A stretch of 11,929 nucleotides of DNA, taken from contig CALIQN010000077.1 of the NCBI GenBank assembly GCA_938044045.1, forward strand, positions 1-11,929. Direction: 5' to 3'. The translations under genes and the position numbers were made by a program. Positions within the stretch are counted from its first letter, which is position 1. The number at the start of each line of letters is the position of its first letter. Shown here piece after piece: positions 7,486-11,929 of this stretch. The stretch is from an uncultured Peptococcaceae bacterium. GTDB lineage: Bacteria > Bacillota > Peptococcia > Peptococcales > Peptococcaceae. The notes beneath the pieces were generated by a model, which was not told where the DNA came from, made no database searches, and saw only the letters and a list, made by a program, of their open reading frames with translations.

Positions 7486-8268
7486 ATGGAAAACATCAGT
7501 GAGGCGTTAATTCATTGGGTCAAAGTACAGATGGAGACAATTGGTGCCAAAAATGCAGTTGTTGGGATTTCTGGTGGTAAGGATAGCGCTGTTGTGGCTG
7601 GACTGATGGCAAAAGCAATTGGCAAAGAGAGGGTTTATGGTGTCATGATGCCAGATGGGGAACAAAGTGATATTAGCTATGCCAGAGAGCTTTGCGATTT
7701 TTTAGGTATTCATCAAAAAGATCTTTCTATAAAAGGGGTGACTGATGCGTATTGGTCACTGATGCGTGAGGTGGAGGGCACATGGTGCCAAGAAATGAGT
7801 CAGCAAACAAGGCTAAATCTGCCACCGAGGGTGAGAATGACCTTGCTTTATGCCCTTGCGCAAAGCCTAGATGCTGTGGTGATTAATACCAGCAATCTCA
7901 GTGAAGACTGGGTAGGTTATGCCACAATTTATGGGGATACGGCGGGTGCCTTTTCTCCTCTGGGACAACTGACTACAGAGGAAGTCATTGCCTTGGGTAG
8001 GACTTTGGGTTTAAGTGAAAAGTTTTTGGTCAAAGCCCCATCTGATGGTTTGACGGGAAGGACAGATGAGGAAGTCTTGGGCTTTAGCTACCCGCTTTTA
8101 AATCGTTATTTGAGGGAAGGCATTTGCGAGGATCCGGCAATCAAAGAAAGAATAGATAAACTGCACCGTCAAAGTCGATTTAAGTTTTTACCGATACCGA
8201 TGTTTGAAGCACCCTATGATATTTTGGCAGAAGATATTGCCCATATTTACGATACAAAAAGCCACTAG
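7486..8268 (+). CDS. nadE: Ammonia-dependent NAD+ synthase
   Basis: This 260-residue cytosolic enzyme carries out the last step of NAD biosynthesis: nicotinic acid adenine dinucleotide + ATP + NH3 to NAD+. The PP-loop motif SGGKDS is at 29-34 (more often SGGIDS in the family). The typical INTSNLSEDWVGYATIYGD block and the SDGLTGRTDEE block near the C-terminus are also clear. There is no glutaminase (nitrilase) domain, so it is the short, ammonia-using form. I chose ATG 7486 because GGGGG lies 8 nt upstream and the -10 box places transcription start near 7465. The alternative ATG at 7471, five residues longer, would leave a leader of only about 6 nt. The last codons lie in the shared terminator. 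Confidence 0.94.
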   Translation: MENISEALIHWVKVQMETIGAKNAVVGISGGKDSAVVAGLMAKAIGKERVYGVMMPDGEQSDISYARELCDFLGIHQKDLSIKGVTDAYWSLMREVEGTWCQEMSQQTRLNLPPRVRMTLLYALAQSLDAVVINTSNLSEDWVGYATIYGDTAGAFSPLGQLTTEEVIALGRTLGLSEKFLVKAPSDGLTGRTDEEVLGFSYPLLNRYLREGICEDPAIKERIDKLHRQSRFKFLPIPMFEAPYDILAEDIAHIYDTKSH

Positions 8269-8289
8269 TTTATAACTAGTGGCTTTTTT
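8256..8289. terminator. Bidirectional terminator shared by nadE and the purine permease
   Basis: A perfect 15-bp inverted repeat (8256-8270 with 8274-8288) has a 3-nt loop, with A5 on the left and T6 on the right. The nadE TAG (8266-8268) and the permease TAG (8276-8278 on the minus strand) both lie within the stem. Confidence 0.93.
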
Positions 8290-9679
8290 GTGTACTTGAT
8301 TTGATGAAGAATAATTTTGCCATAAAGAGGAGAGAAAGGAGTAGCATGACCCAAGAGATGCGTTTTCTTTCTTCTTTTTTAGCGATAAGATTATAAAAAA
8401 GATTGATAAAGACATAAGAGAGGACACCGATGGTTAAGCCATCACCAATGCTGTAGGTGAGTGCCATAGCAATAATAGTAATAAATGCTGGCAAGCCTTC
8501 GGTGATATCATCGAGGTCAATTTTAGTGATTGAAGTAAGCATGAGGTAGCCGACATAAATAAGGGCAGGCGCTGTTGCACAGCCTGGAATGGCAATAAAA
8601 ATAGGGGCAAAAAACATTGCGACAAGGAAGAGGACGCCTGTGGTAAGGGCAGTGTAGCCGGTACGACCACCACTGTTGACCCCAGCAGAGCTTTCCACAA
8701 AGGTAGTGACGGTAGAAACCCCAAGCATAGCACCGGCAGTGGTGGCAATCGCATCACTGAAAAGTGCTCGACCAACACGAGGGACATTACCTTTTTCGTC
8801 TAGCATACCAACTTTAGAAGAAACACCGACTAAGGTACCAACGGTATCAAAAAAGTCGACAAAGAGGAAGGTGACTAAGACAACAAGGAAACTTGCCAAT
8901 TTTTCTGGATGAGAAAAGATGGAAAAGTCCATTTTCATCGCAATTGGTGAAATAGAATCAAAACGGAAGATGCCTTCAGGAAGAAAAATAAGTAGCTCGC
9001 TAGCATGTTCCGGATTGATAAAGGCATAAGTCCAAGCAAGGATGGTACTCACTGCCATACCGATAAGGATAGCACCCTTAATCCCTTTTTTGGCGGCCAC
9101 AGCGATACAAATAAGACCAACAAAAGAAATAATAATCGCAACGTTGATAGAGCCTAGGGAAACAAGGGTGGCTTCATTGGCAACAATGAGTCCAGTACCC
9201 TTTAAGCCGATAAAAGCGATAAAAACGCCAATCCCGCCTGTGACAGCATGTTTCATATTGATAGGGATAGCATTGACGACAGCCTCTCTGACTTTAAAGA
9301 GCGTAAGTAAAATAAAGATAAGACCTTCACAAAAGACAGCAGTAAGTGCAATTTCCCAAGGAATACCACGTTGGAGAACGACACTAAAAGCAAAAAAGGC
9401 ATTGAGTCCCATACCGGAAGCTAAGGCAAAAGGTAAGTCTGCCACAAAGCCCATGACAAAACAACCGATAGCGGCTGCTAGACAAGTCGCAGTGACCAAA
9501 GCACCCTTATCCATACCTGTCGCCCCTAAAATATCTGGGTTGACAGCAATAATGTAAGCCATGGTAATAAAGGTGGTGAGTCCGGCTAAGACTTCTGTAC
9601 GCCAGTCAACATTTTTCCTACCAAAAATAGGAAAAAGTTTGACTAAAAATGAAGGTGAAGCCTGTGATGAAGATTGCAT
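8276..9679 (-). CDS. NCS2-family AzgA-type purine (hypoxanthine/guanine/adenine) permease
   Basis: This 467-residue polytopic membrane protein is likely a proton-coupled importer of purine bases for salvage. Family signatures seen are GLNAFFAF (91-98, usually GLNAYFAY), DFFDTVGTLVGV (275-286) and ESSAGVNSGGRTGYTAL (329-345). The length and number of hydrophobic segments (about 12-14) fit COG2252/AzgA. The exact base cannot be told; relatives in Bacillus are PbuG and PbuO. The ATG at 9679 follows AGGAGG by about 5 nt. It is a single-gene unit with its own promoter, convergent with nadE and divergent from the ECF gene. Its predicted leader is only about 30 nt, too short for a purine riboswitch, so control would have to act at the DNA level. 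Confidence 0.93.
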   Translation of the reverse strand: MQSSSQASPSFLVKLFPIFGRKNVDWRTEVLAGLTTFITMAYIIAVNPDILGATGMDKGALVTATCLAAAIGCFVMGFVADLPFALASGMGLNAFFAFSVVLQRGIPWEIALTAVFCEGLIFILLTLFKVREAVVNAIPINMKHAVTGGIGVFIAFIGLKGTGLIVANEATLVSLGSINVAIIISFVGLICIAVAAKKGIKGAILIGMAVSTILAWTYAFINPEHASELLIFLPEGIFRFDSISPIAMKMDFSIFSHPEKLASFLVVLVTFLFVDFFDTVGTLVGVSSKVGMLDEKGNVPRVGRALFSDAIATTAGAMLGVSTVTTFVESSAGVNSGGRTGYTALTTGVLFLVAMFFAPIFIAIPGCATAPALIYVGYLMLTSITKIDLDDITEGLPAFITIIAMALTYSIGDGLTIGVLSYVFINLFYNLIAKKEERKRISWVMLLLSLLFMAKLFFIKSSTQKSH

Positions 9680-9717
9680 AAAAACCTCCTAGAATAATAG
9701 AATAAAATAACAGTTTC

Positions 9718-9746
9718 ACTATAGCACAAGCCCCTAACCTAGACAA
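9718..9746 (-). promoter_or_regulatory. Sigma-A-type promoter of the purine permease gene
   Basis: On the minus strand, TTGTCT (9741-9746) and TATAGT (9718-9723) are separated by exactly 17 nt. The predicted start is near 9711, about 30 nt before the ATG. The -35 box lies in the loop of the 9727-9759 inverted repeat, and one arm of that repeat fills most of the spacer. Confidence 0.72.
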
Positions 9747-9759
9747 GATTAGGGGCTTG
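9727..9759. repeat. Inverted repeat with 11-bp arms across the permease promoter
   Basis: CAAGCCCCTAA (9727-9737) is a perfect inverted repeat of TTAGGGGCTTG (9749-9759), with an 11-nt centre. On the plus strand it is followed by GTATTTTTG, so a plus-strand terminator is possible, but no plus-strand gene ends upstream of it. By the predicted promoters it is in neither flanking mRNA. That favours an operator or an insulator. Confidence 0.7.
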
Positions 9760-9787
9760 GTATTTTTGAGGTAGAAACAAGAAAATC

Positions 9788-9796
9788 TGATTATAA
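9788..9796 (+). promoter_or_regulatory. Possible extended -10 promoter of the ECF S-component gene
   Basis: TGATTATAA fits an extended -10 element (TG, one base, then TTATAA). The nearest -35-like sequence, TTGAGG at 9766-9771, is 19 nt upstream of the -10, which is longer than ideal. The leader would be about 80 nt and contains a small hairpin, TTATGC/GCATAA (9840-9845 with 9852-9857). No known riboswitch was recognised in it. Confidence 0.35.
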
Positions 9797-9882
9797 AAAA
9801 ATAGAGCAATCTGACACTATGGTCAAAGGTGGTTTTGTTTTATGCTAGGGGGCATAACTAAGGAAGGATTGGTTAGAGGATC

Positions 9883-10392
9883 ATGAATAAAACAAAAGAA
9901 TTGACCTTATTAGCACTTTTTATTGCGCTTGTCACTGTGGCAACCCTAGCAATTAGAGTGCCAATACCAGCAACAGGGGGCTATGTCAATATAGGAGATA
10001 CGATGATTATGTTCATCGCCCTTCTGTTTGGTAAGCGTTATGGTGCTATCTGTGGGGGCTTGGGCTCTGCACTGGCGGACGTTATCGGGGGTTATATGCA
10101 ATATGCCCTTATCACCTTAGTCGTCAAGGGTCTTGAAGGCTTTTTGGTAGGTTTTTTATTTGACTCCTTTAAAAGGAAGAAGATTTTAGCACCAGTAGTT
10201 TGCCTTTTAGGTGCAGTGCTTATGGTCTTTGGCTATTTTGTAGCAGAAGCAACAATACTCTCCTATGGCTGGGCTGCCTTAGGCTCTGTTGGTGCAAACT
10301 GTATTCAAGGGGGCTTATCTGTCATCTTTGCACAAATTCTTTACTTTGCTGCTATTAAAGCCAATCTCATGAAGTTTTTAACCAACCGCTAG
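9883..10392 (+). CDS. ECF transporter S component (substrate-binding membrane subunit)
   Basis: This 169-residue integral membrane protein has about six hydrophobic segments, as expected for the substrate-specific S subunit of energy-coupling-factor vitamin importers. The segment PATGGYVNIGD (29-39) and GLGSALADVIGGY (59-71) are typical of the ECF_trnsprt family (riboflavin/HMP-type S proteins). The vitamin cannot be assigned. No EcfA or EcfT gene is present here, so it presumably uses a shared ECF module encoded elsewhere (group II). The ribosome binding site is unusual: AGAGGA lies only 2-3 nt before ATG, while a better AAGGAAGGA is about 14 nt away. The reading frame has no other convincing start. 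The stop codon lies inside its terminator stem. Confidence 0.88.
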   Translation: MNKTKELTLLALFIALVTVATLAIRVPIPATGGYVNIGDTMIMFIALLFGKRYGAICGGLGSALADVIGGYMQYALITLVVKGLEGFLVGFLFDSFKRKKILAPVVCLLGAVLMVFGYFVAEATILSYGWAALGSVGANCIQGGLSVIFAQILYFAAIKANLMKFLTNR

Positions 10393-10415
10393 ACGCAGGT
10401 CTAGTGGTTTTTTTT
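10384..10415 (+). terminator. Rho-independent terminator of the ECF S-component gene
   Basis: An 11-bp stem (10384-10394 with 10399-10409, one G-U pair) with a GCAG loop runs into a T8 tract. The gene's TAG stop (10390-10392) is part of the left arm. Unlike the two convergent-gene terminators, it faces one way only. Confidence 0.9.
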
Positions 10416-10416
10416 A

Positions 10417-10445
10417 TTGTCAAGAAAAGGTACTCTTGTTATAAT
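10417..10445 (+). promoter_or_regulatory. Near-consensus sigma-A-type promoter of the mprF-like gene
   Basis: TTGTCA (10417-10422) and a perfect TATAAT (10440-10445) are separated by 17 nt. It begins immediately after the T tract of the ECF terminator. Transcription would start near 10452, about 28 nt before the ATG. Confidence 0.82.
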
Positions 10446-10479
10446 TAATCAATTAGAGAAGATGAAAGGGGGAGCTGAC

Positions 10480-11929
10480 ATGAGCCTTGGAAAAAATAAA
10501 ATTATCTCCAGTGCAGTGAAATTGGTGATTATTTCGGTAGTTGCTTTCTTGCTCTACAAAGAATTTCGCCATATTAATATCAGAGAGCTTTTTGGGCTTT
10601 TGAATAGGTTGAGTGACTGGGAGCGTGGAGCGATTTTAGTCATGGGATTGTCTGCCTTTATGCTTATTATTTCCTATGACTTTATTATGGCAAAGTTCTT
10701 TGAGTTGAACCTTTCCCCAAAGACAATTTTTAAAATTGGTTGGATTAGTGCAGCTTTCAATAATTTAATTGGCCTTGGTGGCTTATCTGGTGGTACGGTA
10801 CGTGTCAAGATGTATCAGGATGCCGGAGTAGAAAAGGAAAAAAGTTTTGATGTTTCGGTTAGTATCTGGGCGGCGACAAGCCTAGGGCTAGCTTTTTTAA
10901 TGCTTGTCCTAAGTCCTTTTTTGACAAAGTTTCACTTTTTTTATTTATTGATGTTGGTTGGGTTATATGTGCCATTCTTTCTTTTTGGGCAATATATCCC
11001 GTTTTTTTCAGATTTACCGATTGTAAGAAATATTTTTAGTGTTAAGAGCCTCTCTCAGCGTTTCATCTTATTGGTGATTTCCAGCGTTGAATGGTTGGGC
11101 GCAAGCATGTTTTTTGGTTACTTATTGAGACTCTACAATCCAGAAATTACCTATCCTATTGCGATTTGTACTTATATTGTAGCGATGATTGTGGGAATGA
11201 TGTCGTTTTTACCTGGGGGTCTGGGATCTTTTGAGCTGATGTGTGTCTTGATTTTAGGACATTTTGGTTACAATACGACAAGTCTCGCTGCAAGTATCTT
11301 GCTTTATCGTTTAATCTATTACATCGTTCCTTGGGTCATTGGGATGCTGGGAATGCTTTGGGGCTTAGTGCGTTCTAAGCTTTTGCTTCATCAAGATACA
11401 GGGTTTAGTGGGGATCTCATTATCAAGGGACTGTATTATTCTTGTAGCTTGATTAGTATCATTTTCCTCGTTGGTGCAGTCTTACCTGAATATGGGGAAA
11501 GATTTTCTGAGGTGACGGATTTAGTCTATTGGCAGATGGATTTTTGGATAAGGAGTATTTACTTCTTTATCGGGGTCTTTATGTTTGCCTTTTCTAGAGG
11601 GATACGCCATCGCCTAAAAAGTGCCTGGTGGGCAATGCTCGTTCTCTTTGCCCTTGGTGCCTTTGTCTTTATTCCCAATAATCTCAATATACGCTCTATA
11701 GTGCTCTATCTGGCTTTTGTTGCCCTCTTGTATTTTTCAAGAGATTACTTTGATCGGGAACGCATTCCTTACCAAAAGCATAATTTTCTTGTTTGGGCTG
11801 CGGTCTTGCTTGGCGTGCCATTGATTGTTTCAGTTATTTCTTTTGTGCTTCGTAATGGCATCTATCATGAAAAACATTTTTTTCAGGCAATAGGTCATTT
11901 TGTCATGGAATATCATGATTTGGTTGTTG
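10480..11929 (+). CDS. mprF: MprF-like phosphatidylglycerol lysyltransferase/flippase, N-terminal membrane part (3' partial)
   Basis: The frame is open to the right edge and shows 483 residues, nearly all membrane-spanning. The conserved stretch NNLIGLGGLSGGTVR (94-108) and the motif FLPGGLGSFE (243-252) match the LPG_synthase_TM/UPF0104 flippase domain. In full MprF this domain is followed by a cytosolic domain that adds lysine or alanine from tRNA to phosphatidylglycerol, lowering surface charge and giving resistance to cationic peptides. That part would lie beyond the window, so a flippase-only protein cannot be excluded. I chose ATG 10480 because AAGGGGGAG lies about 6 nt upstream. An in-frame ATG at 10462 is possible but has a poorer site. 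It is read from its own strong promoter. Confidence 0.8.
   Translation, partial: MSLGKNKIISSAVKLVIISVVAFLLYKEFRHINIRELFGLLNRLSDWERGAILVMGLSAFMLIISYDFIMAKFFELNLSPKTIFKIGWISAAFNNLIGLGGLSGGTVRVKMYQDAGVEKEKSFDVSVSIWAATSLGLAFLMLVLSPFLTKFHFFYLLMLVGLYVPFFLFGQYIPFFSDLPIVRNIFSVKSLSQRFILLVISSVEWLGASMFFGYLLRLYNPEITYPIAICTYIVAMIVGMMSFLPGGLGSFELMCVLILGHFGYNTTSLAASILLYRLIYYIVPWVIGMLGMLWGLVRSKLLLHQDTGFSGDLIIKGLYYSCSLISIIFLVGAVLPEYGERFSEVTDLVYWQMDFWIRSIYFFIGVFMFAFSRGIRHRLKSAWWAMLVLFALGAFVFIPNNLNIRSIVLYLAFVALLYFSRDYFDRERIPYQKHNFLVWAAVLLGVPLIVSVISFVLRNGIYHEKHFFQAIGHFVMEYHDLVV

Noticed and set aside
9042..9557. 171-residue plus-strand reading frame inside the purine permease gene.
   Set aside because: It is antisense to a well-supported membrane protein, has low-complexity composition (Ile/Ala/Pro/Lys-rich) and no ribosome binding site.
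9680..9760. Purine riboswitch upstream of the purine permease.
   Set aside because: The predicted start leaves a leader of about 30 nt, too short for the aptamer, and no matching three-way junction sequence is seen.
9618..9809. 63-residue hydrophobic minus-strand frame over the permease start and promoter.
   Set aside because: It overlaps the permease start in another frame, crosses its promoter and inverted repeat, and its hydrophobicity follows from AT-rich sequence.
9840..9866. Possible preQ1-I or TPP riboswitch before the ECF S-component gene (hairpin followed by ACTAAGGA).
   Set aside because: The stem is only 6 bp with a 6-nt purine-rich loop; the conserved preQ1 loop cytosine context and A-rich tail are absent, and no TPP core motifs are present.

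Overview
The window looks like chromosomal DNA of a moderately AT-rich Gram-positive (Firmicutes-type) bacterium. Strong GGAGG-type ribosome binding sites, consensus sigma-A-type promoters and the protein families point that way. The large surface protein combines NEAT-like domains, FIVAR-like helical modules and a C-terminal copper-amine-oxidase-N-like domain, with no LPXTG motif. That combination suggests an anaerobic coccus of the Peptoniphilaceae/Tissierellia type. This placement is inference from architecture, not from a search.

Layout. (1) 1-3854, plus: the 3' part of a very large surface protein gene whose start lies outside the window, followed by a hairpin terminator. (2) 3954-4733, plus: a classical short-chain dehydrogenase. 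(3) 4757-7272, minus: a compact operon of a 26-residue membrane microprotein, a DUF6110-like small membrane protein and a P1B-type metal-transporting ATPase, read from a good promoter at 7338-7366. (4) 7486-8268, plus: ammonia-dependent NAD synthase, with a palindrome over its -10 box. (5) 8276-9679, minus: an AzgA-type purine permease, whose promoter lies across a long inverted repeat. (6) 9883-10392, plus: a stand-alone ECF transporter S component. (7) 10480 to the end, plus: the N-terminal flippase part of an MprF-like protein, behind a near-consensus promoter.

The genes are mostly single-gene units separated by compact terminators. The two convergent pairs (dehydrogenase/ATPase and nadE/permease) each share one bidirectional terminator, and both stop codons lie inside or at the edge of its stem. 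The ECF gene also ends inside its terminator stem. The overall theme is housekeeping transport and cofactor supply (metal efflux, purine salvage, vitamin uptake, NAD synthesis, membrane lipid modification) beside a host- or surface-facing adhesin or haem-binding candidate. No RNA genes, insertion sequences, CRISPR arrays or phage genes were seen. No stretch longer than 300 bases lacks a gene.

The most interesting parts are the microprotein/DUF6110/ATPase operon, whose ATPase lacks the usual CPC-type membrane metal motif, the surface protein with an interrupted third domain copy, and the regulatory inverted repeats at nadE and at the purine permease.
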